Below, in pieces: positions 16,878 to 24,483 of a DNA stretch of 64,000 bases. Source of the DNA: Flavivirga spongiicola (GTDB taxonomy: Bacteria; Bacteroidota; Bacteroidia; Flavobacteriales; Flavobacteriaceae). A program made the translations under genes and the position numbers. The stretch lies in the NCBI RefSeq assembly GCF_030540825.1, contig NZ_JAUOEO010000001.1:2887001-2951000 (forward strand), given 5' to 3'. Numbering within the stretch: position 1 is the first letter of the stretch; each line of letters starts with the position of its first letter. A model generated the notes under the pieces. It was not told the DNA's origin, made no database searches, and saw nothing but the letters and a program-made list of their open reading frames with translations.

Positions 16878-16948
16878 CAAATGTATATAGGGACGTGGAT
16901 GTTGTTTTTAGCTTTTTAGGTGAAGTGACTAAAATCTAAAGTGAAGTG
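16878..16948 (-). promoter_or_regulatory. Promoter with two 9-bp direct repeats (predicted LytTR operator)
   Basis: Read leftward, the -7 box TACATTTG (16885-16878) is followed by GTAC. Upstream lie GGTGAAGTG (16919-16927) and AGTGAAGTG (16940-16948), 21 bp apart start to start. Distance from box edge to the near repeat is 34 bp, the same as at 12291-12361. A weaker third copy CGAAGTTA follows at 16951. No -33 TTTG is evident. The match in repeat sequence, spacing and promoter distance at two loci flanking a LytTR gene is the basis for calling it an operator. Confidence 0.65.
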
Positions 16949-17150
16949 TCCGAAGTTAAAAGTGAGTTTGTTGATTAATCATAATAGCTTATAAAAAGAG
17001 AGCTAGTATGATGTGAAATCATCAAGGAGTAAGTTTTTAAATAATTTGAATATCATTGAATTATTTAGAAAAAAAACATAAGAATATAGAGATATTAATA
17101 ATTTTTATGAAAAAATGATACTTTTTTACAGGTAGTATTAAATAAAATTT

Positions 17151-17158
17151 TAGATTTG
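17151..17158 (+). promoter_or_regulatory. Promoter -7 box for the arginine cluster leader
   Basis: TAGATTTG matches the Bacteroidota TAnnTTTG consensus. No good TTTG -33 is seen upstream (TTTTTTACA lies at about the right place). Transcription would begin near 17163, which is the ATG of the first leader frame, so that leader could be translated from a leaderless or nearly leaderless RNA. Confidence 0.45.
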
Positions 17159-17162
17159 CCTT

Positions 17163-17237
17163 ATGAAAAATTTAAAAAATAAAATACGTTGTTCTGTTCC
17201 CGGTTTGCCCGTGCGCATTCGCCGCCGCTGCATCTAG
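17163..17237 (+). CDS. Arg-rich leader peptide 1 (24 codons), arginine cluster attenuator candidate
   Basis: The frame runs from the ATG at 17163 to TAG at 17235-17237 and encodes 24 residues: M-K-N-L-K-N-K-I-R-C, a hydrophobic middle, and V-R-I-R-R-R-C-I at the end. Five residues are Arg, four of them packed just before the stop. The Arg codons are CGT, CGC, CGC, CGC, CGC, while six of the seven Arg codons I read in the argG gene are AGA. It lies 228 bases upstream of the first gene of an arginine biosynthesis cluster. This is the layout of ribosome-mediated attenuation leaders. Confidence 0.55.
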   Translation: MKNLKNKIRCSVPGLPVRIRRRCI

Positions 17238-17319
17238 TCTTCCAGTTAGCAAAACCAAAACGTCATTTTAATTTTTTTTCATAGTGTCCAAAATATTTCT
17301 CATAGCATTTCAAAACCCA

Positions 17320-17416
17320 GTTAACTTTTTAGTTAACAAAGATATTATGCGCCGTAATTTTCCACGTCGCCCGTAAGGGTGTGCTTCTATTTTTGAACTT
17401 AGGTGAGTCCAGTTCA
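17320..17416 (+). promoter_or_regulatory. Small hairpins in the arginine leader
   Basis: GTTAAC (17320-17325) and GTTAAC (17332-17337) form a 6-bp hairpin just before leader frame 2. CCC (17371 region) and GGG across a GTAA loop form a short hairpin over the end of leader frame 2, followed by a CTTCTATTTTT run that could act as a weak terminator. TGAACT (17394-17399) and AGTTCA (17411-17416) form a third. All stems are short; their real pairing needs folding with homologues. Confidence 0.35.
17347..17376 (+). CDS. Arg-rich leader peptide 2 (9 codons), arginine cluster attenuator candidate
   Basis: ATG at 17347 to TAA at 17374-17376 encodes M-R-R-N-F-P-R-R-P. Four of nine residues are Arg, coded CGC, CGT, CGT, CGC, again avoiding the AGA used in the genes downstream. 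It overlaps a short CCC-GTAA-GGG hairpin. The stop is 88 bases before the GNAT gene start. A nine-codon frame can occur by chance; two Arg-rich frames with rare codons in one arginine-cluster leader is what supports it. Confidence 0.5.
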   Translation: MRRNFPRRP

Positions 17417-17464
17417 GTAATCAAAAAAAGGTTAAAATTCAAATAAAAAAATAGATCCAAATAA

Positions 17465-18082
17465 ATGGAGATTGTAATTGCCAATAAATCACATACCAAA
17501 TACGCAGAAATTATTTGCGAAACCATTGCAGAATCAGCAAAGGTTAGAGGTACAGGTATTGCCAAACGTACACCTGAATATATTTCAGGAAAAATGAAAA
17601 ATAGTAATGCTGTTATCGCTATAGATGGCGACGTATTTGCAGGGTTTTGTTATATAGAACTGTGGGGTCATGGAAAGTTTGTAGCTAATTCAGGTTTAAT
17701 TGTACATCCTGATTATAGAGGGAAAGGGCTTGCTAAAAAAATAAAACATAAAGTATTTGAACATTCAAGAACTAAGTTTCCAGATGCTAAAGTATTTAGT
17801 ATTACAACGGGTTTAGCTGTTATGAAATTGAATAGTGATTTAGGATATAAACCAGTGACGTTTTCAGAGTTAACAGACGACCAGACATTTTGGGACGGTT
17901 GTTCAACCTGTCAGAATTATGACGTTTTAACGCGTACCAACCGTAAAATGTGTTTGTGTACAGGTATGTTATATGATGCCAAGACAAAAGAAAAAAAAGG
18001 ATCAAAAAAAATAAAAGAAAAGGTTTTTAAAAGATTGAAACATATTAAAGAAACCATGTTTTTAAAAAAGGATAAAAAATAG
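17465..18082 (+). CDS. GNAT acetyltransferase, candidate N-acylglutamate synthase
   Basis: The 205-residue protein has a GNAT fold: the acyl-CoA pyrophosphate loop is H-P-D-Y-R-G-K-G-L-A-K-K-I (about residues 78-92), with I-V-H-P before it. It is first in the arginine cluster, where the N-acylglutamate synthase is otherwise missing (no argA or argJ in the window), so it may make N-acetyl- or N-succinylglutamate from glutamate. Unusual: a Cys-rich segment C-S-T-C ... M-C-L-C (about residues 145-170) that could bind a metal, and a very basic Lys-rich tail. Enzymatic role is inference from position and fold. Confidence 0.7.
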   Translation: MEIVIANKSHTKYAEIICETIAESAKVRGTGIAKRTPEYISGKMKNSNAVIAIDGDVFAGFCYIELWGHGKFVANSGLIVHPDYRGKGLAKKIKHKVFEHSRTKFPDAKVFSITTGLAVMKLNSDLGYKPVTFSELTDDQTFWDGCSTCQNYDVLTRTNRKMCLCTGMLYDAKTKEKKGSKKIKEKVFKRLKHIKETMFLKKDKK

Positions 18083-18103
18083 ATTTCCATCTTCATGGAA
18101 ACG
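18081..18103 (+). repeat. 23-bp palindromic repeat, family A
   Basis: Hairpin TTTCCAT-CTTC-ATGGAAA immediately after the GNAT stop. It belongs with copies at 20334-20355, 20374-20395, 27712-27735 and 32475-32497 (reverse). Stem bases differ between copies but stay paired, e.g. CCGC/GCGG, CCGT/ACGG, CCAT/ATGG. Confidence 0.6.
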
Positions 18104-18117
18104 AAAACAATAATTAA

Positions 18118-19293
18118 ATGAAAAAATTAGTAATAGCCTATAGTGGTGGATTAGACACATCGTATTGTGCGGTTAGTTTATCAAAAGAGTATGATGTTCA
18201 TGCAGTAAGCGTCAATACAGGAGGGTTTACAAAAAGTGAAATTGAACATATAGAAAGTAATGCTTATAAAATGGGTGTTTCTACTTATAAAAATATTGAT
18301 GCCGTTGCTACGTTTTATCAAAAAGTAGTGAAGTATTTAATTTTTGGTAATGTTTTAAAGAATAACACCTATCCATTATCAGTAAGTGCCGAAAGAATCA
18401 TTCAAGCTATCGAAATTGTGGAATATGCAAAAAGTATTGATGCCGAATATATCGCACATGGAAGTACTGGGGCAGGAAACGACCAAGTAAGATTCGATAT
18501 GATTTTTCAAACGCTGGCTCCAGAAATTAAAATCATTACACCTATTAGAGATGAAAAATTAACCAGACAAGAAGAAATAGATTATTTAAAATCTAATGGA
18601 ATAGATATGTCTTGGGAAAAAGCACAATATTCAATCAATAAAGGACTTTGGGGGACTAGTGTTGGAGGATCTGAGACTTTAACTTCTGAAAAACCTTTGC
18701 CAAGTGAAGCCTACCCATCACAATTGGAGAAAGAAGGTGAAGAGAAAGTGACGCTGACATTTAAAAATGGGGAGTTTGTGGCATTGAATGGTAAAGAAAA
18801 TGAACCAGAAGTTAATATTGAATTGTTAAACAATATAGCATCGAATTACGCTATAGGTAGAGATATTCATGTTGGGGATACGATTGTTGGCATAAAAGGG
18901 CGTGTTGGTTTTGAAGCTGCTGCAGCTTTAATTACTGTAAAAGCACATCATTTATTAGAAAAGCACACACTTACCAAATGGCAACTACAGCATAAAGAAT
19001 ACTTATCAAGTTTTTACGGAATGCATTTACATGAAGGCCAGTATTTAGATCCTGTAATGAGAAACATTGAAGCCTTTTTACAAAGTAGCCAGGAGCAAGT
19101 AAGTGGTGATGTGATAGTAACATTAAAACCATATCATTTCTCTTTGGATGGTATTGTATCAAAGCATGATTTAATGAATGCGAAGTTTGGAAGCTATGGC
19201 GAGATTAATAAAGGGTGGACTGCAGATGAAGCTAAAGGATTCATTAAAATTATTGGAAATCAAAATAAAATATATCAACAAGTAAACTCGTAG
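18118..19293 (+). CDS. argG: Argininosuccinate synthase
   Basis: The 391-residue enzyme joins citrulline and aspartate using ATP, giving argininosuccinate. The N-terminal ATP pyrophosphatase motif A-Y-S-G-G-L-D-T-S is at residues 6-14, and the substrate-binding block H-G-S-T-G-A-G-N-D-Q-V-R-F is near 114-127. Length is normal for the family. The sequence differs from the usual proteobacterial form (e.g. S-W-E-K-A-Q-Y-S-I-N-K-G-L-W-G) in ways seen in the Bacteroidota branch. It is second in the cluster, 35 bases after the GNAT gene, with a family-A repeat between. Confidence 0.95.
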   Translation: MKKLVIAYSGGLDTSYCAVSLSKEYDVHAVSVNTGGFTKSEIEHIESNAYKMGVSTYKNIDAVATFYQKVVKYLIFGNVLKNNTYPLSVSAERIIQAIEIVEYAKSIDAEYIAHGSTGAGNDQVRFDMIFQTLAPEIKIITPIRDEKLTRQEEIDYLKSNGIDMSWEKAQYSINKGLWGTSVGGSETLTSEKPLPSEAYPSQLEKEGEEKVTLTFKNGEFVALNGKENEPEVNIELLNNIASNYAIGRDIHVGDTIVGIKGRVGFEAAAALITVKAHHLLEKHTLTKWQLQHKEYLSSFYGMHLHEGQYLDPVMRNIEAFLQSSQEQVSGDVIVTLKPYHFSLDGIVSKHDLMNAKFGSYGEINKGWTADEAKGFIKIIGNQNKIYQQVNS

Positions 19294-19335
19294 ATAATAA
19301 GCAGGGTTAATCTAGAATAGGAAATAAAACTAAAA

Positions 19336-20319
19336 ATGGAAAATATAAAAGTAGGAATTATTGGAGGGGCAGGTTATACGGCTGGTGAGCTAATTAGATT
19401 GTTGATTAATCACCCAAAAACGACTATTAATTTTGTATTCAGTACATCTAATGCTGGTAATAAAATTAGTCATATCCATCAGGATTTGGTCGGTTCGTTA
19501 GATTTGAAATTTACGGATACTGTTAATCCGGATGTCGATGTGTTATTTTTATGTTTAGGTCATGGGAACTCGGTAAAGTTTTTAGAAAACAATACGTTTT
19601 CAGATAAAACAAAGATTATAGATTTAGGAAACGATTTTAGATTAGAAAAGGATAAAGTTTTTGATGGTAAAAACTTTGTGTATGGTTTACCAGAATTGGA
19701 AAAAGAAACTATTAAATCTGCTAATTATATTGCAAACCCAGGATGCTTTGCGACAGCCATTCAATTAGGATTGTTGCCATTGGCTGAAAAGAATTTATTG
19801 AATAACGATGTGCATATTAACGCAGTAACTGGAGCCACAGGAGCCGGAACTTCACTATCGGCAACGACACATTATACGTGGAGAGATAATAATTTTTCAT
19901 ATTATAAACCATTTACCCATCAGCATTTAGGAGAAATCAATCAATCAGTAAAGCAATTGCAAAATGATTTTTCTTCAGAGATTTTGTTTATGCCAAATAG
20001 AGGGAATTTTTCAAGAGGGATTTTTGCAACTATTTATACAGATTTTGAAGGTACGGTTGAAGAGGCTATCTCTATGTATAAACACTTTTATAAAAATGCC
20101 AAATTCACTTTTATTTCGGATGCAAACATCCATTTAAAACAAGTGGTTAATACGAATAAATGTATTATACATTTACATAAACATAATAATAAACTGTTGA
20201 TTACAAGTGTGATTGATAACTTGTTAAAAGGGGCTTCGGGTCAAGCCATTCAAAACATGAATTTAATGTTTGGATTAGAAGAAACTGAAGGATTGCAGTT
20301 GAAGGGGACTTATTTCTAA
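19336..20319 (+). CDS. argC: N-acetyl-gamma-glutamyl-phosphate reductase
   Basis: The 327-residue protein has the NAD(P)-binding G-G-A-G-Y-T-A-G-E-L-I at residues 10-20 and the catalytic cysteine Cys137 in N-P-G-C-F-A-T. H-L-G-E-I is the conserved distal block. It reduces N-acyl-glutamyl phosphate to the semialdehyde, the third step of the pathway. The acyl group (acetyl or succinyl) cannot be told from this enzyme alone. The gap to proC (93 bases) holds two family-A repeats facing each other. Confidence 0.95.
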   Translation: MENIKVGIIGGAGYTAGELIRLLINHPKTTINFVFSTSNAGNKISHIHQDLVGSLDLKFTDTVNPDVDVLFLCLGHGNSVKFLENNTFSDKTKIIDLGNDFRLEKDKVFDGKNFVYGLPELEKETIKSANYIANPGCFATAIQLGLLPLAEKNLLNNDVHINAVTGATGAGTSLSATTHYTWRDNNFSYYKPFTHQHLGEINQSVKQLQNDFSSEILFMPNRGNFSRGIFATIYTDFEGTVEEAISMYKHFYKNAKFTFISDANIHLKQVVNTNKCIIHLHKHNNKLLITSVIDNLLKGASGQAIQNMNLMFGLEETEGLQLKGTYF

Positions 20320-20333
20320 GTACCGTTTTTTTT

Positions 20334-20395
20334 ATTTCCGCGAAGGCGGAAATCTCAAGCAAAAATAATAAATAGATTTCCGCCTTCGCGGAAAT
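20334..20395. repeat. Paired family-A repeats forming a 22-bp inverted repeat
   Basis: Copies at 20334-20355 and 20374-20395 are exact reverse complements of each other, 18 bases apart, and each is itself a hairpin (TTTCCGC...GCGGAAA). It occupies nearly the whole argC-proC gap. It could act as a processing or partial termination signal inside the operon. Confidence 0.75.
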
Positions 20396-20412
20396 GAAAA
20401 AAAGAATAAACT

Positions 20413-21207
20413 ATGAAAATAGCAATAATAGGAACAGGGAATTTAGGAAGCTCTATAGTCAAAGGACTTATAAAAAATAAGTCATTTACATCGTTGTATC
20501 TAAGTGATAAAAACACATCGGCGGTAAAAGCTTTTGAAGATGAACCTTATGTTACCATTACAAGTGACAACTCAAAAGCAGTTGAAGAATCAGATATCGT
20601 TCTTTTTGCCTTACAGCCCAGACATATTGAAGGCGTATTGAAAGATGTAGCACCAATTATAAAAGCTGATCATATTGTGCTTTCAGTAGCAGCCGGTTTC
20701 GAGATTTCCAGGATAGAGAGTATTATTGGAAACGATAAAAATATCATTCGCGTCATGCCGAATACAGCAATTTCAATAGGGAAATCCATGACCTGCCTTT
20801 CAGCGAATGATAAAGGTCAGGAAAAAATTGAATTGGCAAAAGACATATTTAATCAGTTAGGGACTACCATGGTCATTCCAGAAGAACAAATACAAGCAGC
20901 AACAGTCATCTGTGCCAGCGGGATTGCATTTTGGATGCGTTTGGTACGTGCGACAACGCAAGGCGCTATTCAATTGGGCTTTGAAGCACATGAAGCACAT
21001 GATTTGGCGGTTCAAACTTGTTTTGGTTCTGCAAGCTTGTTAATTGAATCAGGTAGGCATCCAGAGCAAGAAATTGATCGTGTAACAACGCCTAGTGGAT
21101 GTACTATTGAAGGACTGAATGCTATGGAACATCAAGGTTTGAGTTCTGCTTTAATACAAGGCATCGTATCATCGTTCGAAAAAATTAATCAAATTAAAAA
21201 GAATTAA
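20413..21207 (+). CDS. proC: Pyrroline-5-carboxylate reductase
   Basis: The 264-residue protein starts with the dinucleotide fold I-A-I-I-G-T-G-N-L-G-S-S-I and has the family blocks V-R-V-M-P-N-T-A (about 115-122) and T-T-P-S-G-C-T-I-E-G-L near the C-terminus. It reduces pyrroline-5-carboxylate to proline with NAD(P)H. The stop is one base before the argD start, so the two genes are translationally close. Its presence with proA and proB inside the arg cluster is typical of Bacteroidota. Confidence 0.95.
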   Translation: MKIAIIGTGNLGSSIVKGLIKNKSFTSLYLSDKNTSAVKAFEDEPYVTITSDNSKAVEESDIVLFALQPRHIEGVLKDVAPIIKADHIVLSVAAGFEISRIESIIGNDKNIIRVMPNTAISIGKSMTCLSANDKGQEKIELAKDIFNQLGTTMVIPEEQIQAATVICASGIAFWMRLVRATTQGAIQLGFEAHEAHDLAVQTCFGSASLLIESGRHPEQEIDRVTTPSGCTIEGLNAMEHQGLSSALIQGIVSSFEKINQIKKN

Positions 21208-21208
21208 A

Positions 21209-22354
21209 ATGCCATTATTTGACGTTTATCCATTATATAATGTCACCCCGATTTCCGGGAAAGACATACTTGTTTATGATAACGAAGGAACCGAATATTT
21301 AGACCTTTATGGAGGTCATGCTGTGATTTCTATCGGACATGCACACCCAAATTATGTTGAAGCAATCACCAACCAAGTGAATACATTAGGGTTTTATTCT
21401 AATGCGATTCAGAACCCATTACAAAAGCAATTAGCAGATAAAATTGAAGCACTGTCAGAGTGTAAAGATTACGAGTTGTTTTTATGTAACTCGGGAGCAG
21501 AAGCCAATGAAAATGCTTTAAAATTAGCCTCTTTTAAAACAGGTAAGAAACGTGTTGTGGCCTTTAATAATGGGTTTCATGGGCGTACATCAGCAGCCGT
21601 AGCAGCAACTGATAACCAAAATATTATCGCACCAATAAATGCGCAGCAAGCAGTAACCATTTTGCCTTTAAATGATATTGAAGGTGTTAAAAGAGAATTA
21701 GAAAAAGGGGATGTTTGTGCTGTTATAGTGGAGTTTATTCAGGGCGTTGGTGGTTTGGATCAAGGAACAGCAGCGTTTTTTGAACAAGTAGATACACTTT
21801 GTAAAGCTAATAACACCATGTTTATTGCTGATGAGATTCAATGTGGTTATGGACGTTCGGGGAAATTTTTCGCGTTTCAGTATTATAAAGTCACACCAGA
21901 TATTATTTCTATGGCAAAAGGTATGGGGAATGGCTTTCCAATAGGCGGGATTTTAATTCACCCAAATATCGAAGCTAAATATGGCATGTTGGGAACGACC
22001 TTTGGTGGTAATCATTTAGCATGTGCAGCAGGTTTAGCAGTTTTAAATACGATTGAAGAAGAAAACCTCATTGAAAACACGAATGCTATTTCTGAGTATT
22101 TTATTGAAAAAGCAAAAACGATTCCGCAAATAAAAAATATAAAAGGAAGAGGTTTGATGATCGGTTTAGAATTCGATTTTGAAGTTGGAGACCTAAGAAA
22201 GAAACTTATTTATGACGAACATATTTTTACAGGTGGCGCATCCAATAAAAAGTTGTTAAGAATTTTGCCTCCGTTAACTGTTAAAAAAGAACACGTAGAT
22301 CAATTTTTTGATGCTTTGATAAAAGTATTAGTTAAAATGGAAACATCGGTATAA
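21209..22354 (+). CDS. argD: Acetylornithine/succinylornithine aminotransferase
   Basis: The 381-residue class III aminotransferase carries N-S-G-A-E-A-N-E (about 94-101), I-A-D-E-I-Q-C-G-Y-G-R, and PLP lysine Lys237 in S-M-A-K-G-M-G-N-G-F-P-I-G-G. It transfers an amino group from glutamate to N-acyl-glutamate semialdehyde. Ornithine aminotransferases have the same fold, but the position between argC and argB homologues supports argD. The gap to proA contains a fragment of the GTCATT-type repeat (22371-22399). Confidence 0.93.
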   Translation: MPLFDVYPLYNVTPISGKDILVYDNEGTEYLDLYGGHAVISIGHAHPNYVEAITNQVNTLGFYSNAIQNPLQKQLADKIEALSECKDYELFLCNSGAEANENALKLASFKTGKKRVVAFNNGFHGRTSAAVAATDNQNIIAPINAQQAVTILPLNDIEGVKRELEKGDVCAVIVEFIQGVGGLDQGTAAFFEQVDTLCKANNTMFIADEIQCGYGRSGKFFAFQYYKVTPDIISMAKGMGNGFPIGGILIHPNIEAKYGMLGTTFGGNHLACAAGLAVLNTIEEENLIENTNAISEYFIEKAKTIPQIKNIKGRGLMIGLEFDFEVGDLRKKLIYDEHIFTGGASNKKLLRILPPLTVKKEHVDQFFDALIKVLVKMETSV

Positions 22355-22463
22355 AAAAGAATGAAGTTAATATGCCATTTCGACTGAAAGGAGAAATCAC
22401 ATAAGAAGCTAACATAAGAAGAGAAACTGCCACTGAACACTGTAAAACAGAACACTAGAAAAC

Positions 22464-23660
22464 ATGAATACCTTATTATCTATAGAGAAAAGAAATGCTG
22501 TGCTACTTAAAATGGCGATACTTTTAGAACAAGAAAGAAACGCTATTATTGCTATCAATAAAGCAGATTTAGAAGCTTATAATGGCGATGATATTTCGAT
22601 GTATGATAGACTAAAAGTGGATGATACTAAAGTAGATGAAATGATTGCATCTGTAACGCATTTAGCATCTCAAGAAGACCCTGTGGGCATAGAACGCTTC
22701 AGTTTTAAGCATGATAATGGGATGCAGGTCTATAATAAAACAGCGTCGTTTGGAACGGTGTTGATTATTTATGAATCCAGACCTGATGTTACGGTTGAAG
22801 CAGCAGGGATTGCTTTTAAATCGGGTAATAGGATATTACTTAAAGGGGGAAAAGAATCACTAAAATCAAACTTAAAGATTGTTGAGTTGTGGCATCAAGC
22901 TTTAAAAGATTATGATGCGTCAACTGATTGGGTAGCCTACTTGCAATTCAATAGAACAGAAACACAAGCCTTTTTAGAAAAGCCAACACAGAAAGTCGAT
23001 TTAATTGTGCCTCGGGGTGGTGAGAGATTAATTGCTTTTGTGAAGGAACATGCAACATGTCCTGTCATCATTAGTGGTCGTGGTAATAACTTTGTGTATG
23101 TACACCCAGAAGCAGATCAACAAATAGCCTTAAACCTCATTGTGAATGGAAAGACAGCTAAAATATCAGCATGTAACGCCATAGATAAAGTTATTATAGA
23201 TAAAGATTTACCTAATAAAAGAGATTTTATAGAAAACCTCATTTCTAAATTAAAAGCATTTAATGTTGAGGTTTTAGGAGATGAAAACCTTTGTGAATTC
23301 GATGAGGTAAAAGCAATACCATCAGATCAGACATGGTTTGAAGAGTTTTTAGATTATAAGATAGCCATTGGAGAGGTTGCTTCAAATGAAGATGCTATTG
23401 CCATGATAAATAAATACTCTGGTGGACATTCATCAGTCATTGTAACCACCAATGAAGCAGAAGCGAAATTGTTTATGGAGAATGTAGATACTGCAGCGGT
23501 ATATCATAATGCATCCTCACGTTTTACGGATGGCGGACAACTTGGGTTAGGAGGTGAGTTGGCCATTAGCACAGATAAATTACACCAAAGAGGGCCCATA
23601 GGTTTGCAACATTTGGTAACTAATAAATGGTACGTTCATGGAAATGGACAAACAAGATAA
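22464..23660 (+). CDS. proA: Glutamate-5-semialdehyde dehydrogenase (gamma-glutamyl phosphate reductase)
   Basis: The 398-residue protein matches ProA: I-Y-E-S-R-P-D-V-T-V-E-A (about 102-113), L-I-V-P-R-G-G, and the catalytic Cys237 in I-S-A-C-N-A. The late block G-G-Q-L-G-L-G-G-E-L-A-I-S-T is diagnostic. It reduces gamma-glutamyl phosphate to the semialdehyde in proline synthesis. The proB start follows two bases after its stop, the reverse of the usual proB-proA order in enterobacteria but common in this phylum. Confidence 0.95.
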   Translation: MNTLLSIEKRNAVLLKMAILLEQERNAIIAINKADLEAYNGDDISMYDRLKVDDTKVDEMIASVTHLASQEDPVGIERFSFKHDNGMQVYNKTASFGTVLIIYESRPDVTVEAAGIAFKSGNRILLKGGKESLKSNLKIVELWHQALKDYDASTDWVAYLQFNRTETQAFLEKPTQKVDLIVPRGGERLIAFVKEHATCPVIISGRGNNFVYVHPEADQQIALNLIVNGKTAKISACNAIDKVIIDKDLPNKRDFIENLISKLKAFNVEVLGDENLCEFDEVKAIPSDQTWFEEFLDYKIAIGEVASNEDAIAMINKYSGGHSSVIVTTNEAEAKLFMENVDTAAVYHNASSRFTDGGQLGLGGELAISTDKLHQRGPIGLQHLVTNKWYVHGNGQTR

Positions 23661-23662
23661 CC

Positions 23663-24424
23663 ATGAAGAAAAAAAGAATATTACTTAAAGTTGGCTCTAA
23701 TACACTTACCAAAGAAACCAATAACATTTCTAGAGGTAAGATTGAAGATATCGCAAATCAAATGGCACAATTACAGGATACTTGTGAGTTTATTATTGTG
23801 AGTTCTGGGGCTATTGCAGTGGCAAAGCAGTTTGTGAAGTTAGAAAGTAAGCAAAAGGATGTTTTTGTAAAACAAGCTTTAGCGTCTATTGGTCAGCCAC
23901 ATCTTATAAGAATTTATCAAGAGATCTTCAGAGAATATGGGTTGCTAACATCCCAATGTTTATTGTCCTATTCAGACTTTGAAAAACAAGAAAGTAAAAC
24001 CAATATTGTAAATACCATCAATGTACTGGTTAACAATAATTATATTCCAATTATTAATGAAAATGATACCGTGGCTACCGATGAAATTAAATTTGGAGAT
24101 AATGATAAATTAGGAGCACTTACAGCGTCACTTTTAAATGCTGATTTATTTATAATAGCCACCAATACGAATGGCATTTATACTAAAGAATCTATTGAGA
24201 ATGGTATCCCCAAAACTATTGAATTAGTTGAAGATTTTAACGAATTAAAAAACCAAGTAGTAAATTTTAAATCAACTCATGGTACAGGTGGGATGCAATC
24301 TAAAATAGACGCCATTACAGTAGCAAAACAATCGAACGTAGAAACATGGATTGTGAACGGATTGGAAGATAATTTCATCTTAAATGCTATGGATAATAAA
24401 GTATCGCTTACTAAAATAAAATAA
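23663..24424 (+). CDS. proB: Glutamate 5-kinase, short form without PUA domain
   Basis: I choose the ATG at 23663 (M-K-K-K-R-I-L-L-K-V-G-S) because an earlier Met at 23627 lies inside proA and adds residues with no counterpart in the family. The 253-residue protein has K-V-G-S-N-T-L at the start, V-S-S-G-A-I-A-V, I-I-N-E-N-D-T-V-A-T-D-E-I-K-F-G-D-N-D-K-L and the late G-T-G-G-M-Q-S-K-I block. The C-terminal PUA RNA-binding domain of E. coli ProB (about 100 residues) is absent. It phosphorylates glutamate for proline synthesis. Confidence 0.95.
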   Translation: MKKKRILLKVGSNTLTKETNNISRGKIEDIANQMAQLQDTCEFIIVSSGAIAVAKQFVKLESKQKDVFVKQALASIGQPHLIRIYQEIFREYGLLTSQCLLSYSDFEKQESKTNIVNTINVLVNNNYIPIINENDTVATDEIKFGDNDKLGALTASLLNADLFIIATNTNGIYTKESIENGIPKTIELVEDFNELKNQVVNFKSTHGTGGMQSKIDAITVAKQSNVETWIVNGLEDNFILNAMDNKVSLTKIK

Positions 24425-24431
24425 GAAGAAG

Positions 24432-24464
24432 AGACCTATCAGGTTTTTAAAACCTGATAGGTCT
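24432..24464. repeat. 33-nt perfect palindrome, family B
   Basis: AGACCTATCAGG and CCTGATAGGTCT arms flank TTTTTAAAA. It sits 8 bases after the proB stop. A second copy at 25497-25529 has G and C in place of A and T at the matching stem position, so pairing is kept. It could serve as a bidirectional terminator or processing hairpin. Confidence 0.7.
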
Positions 24465-24483
24465 ACAAAATAACAATAAAACA

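Noticed and set aside
17329..17565. 78-codon minus-strand frame across the arginine leader and GNAT start
   Set aside because: It is antisense to the leader and to the first GNAT codons, and its composition follows the plus-strand gene; the plus-strand reading explains the sequence better.
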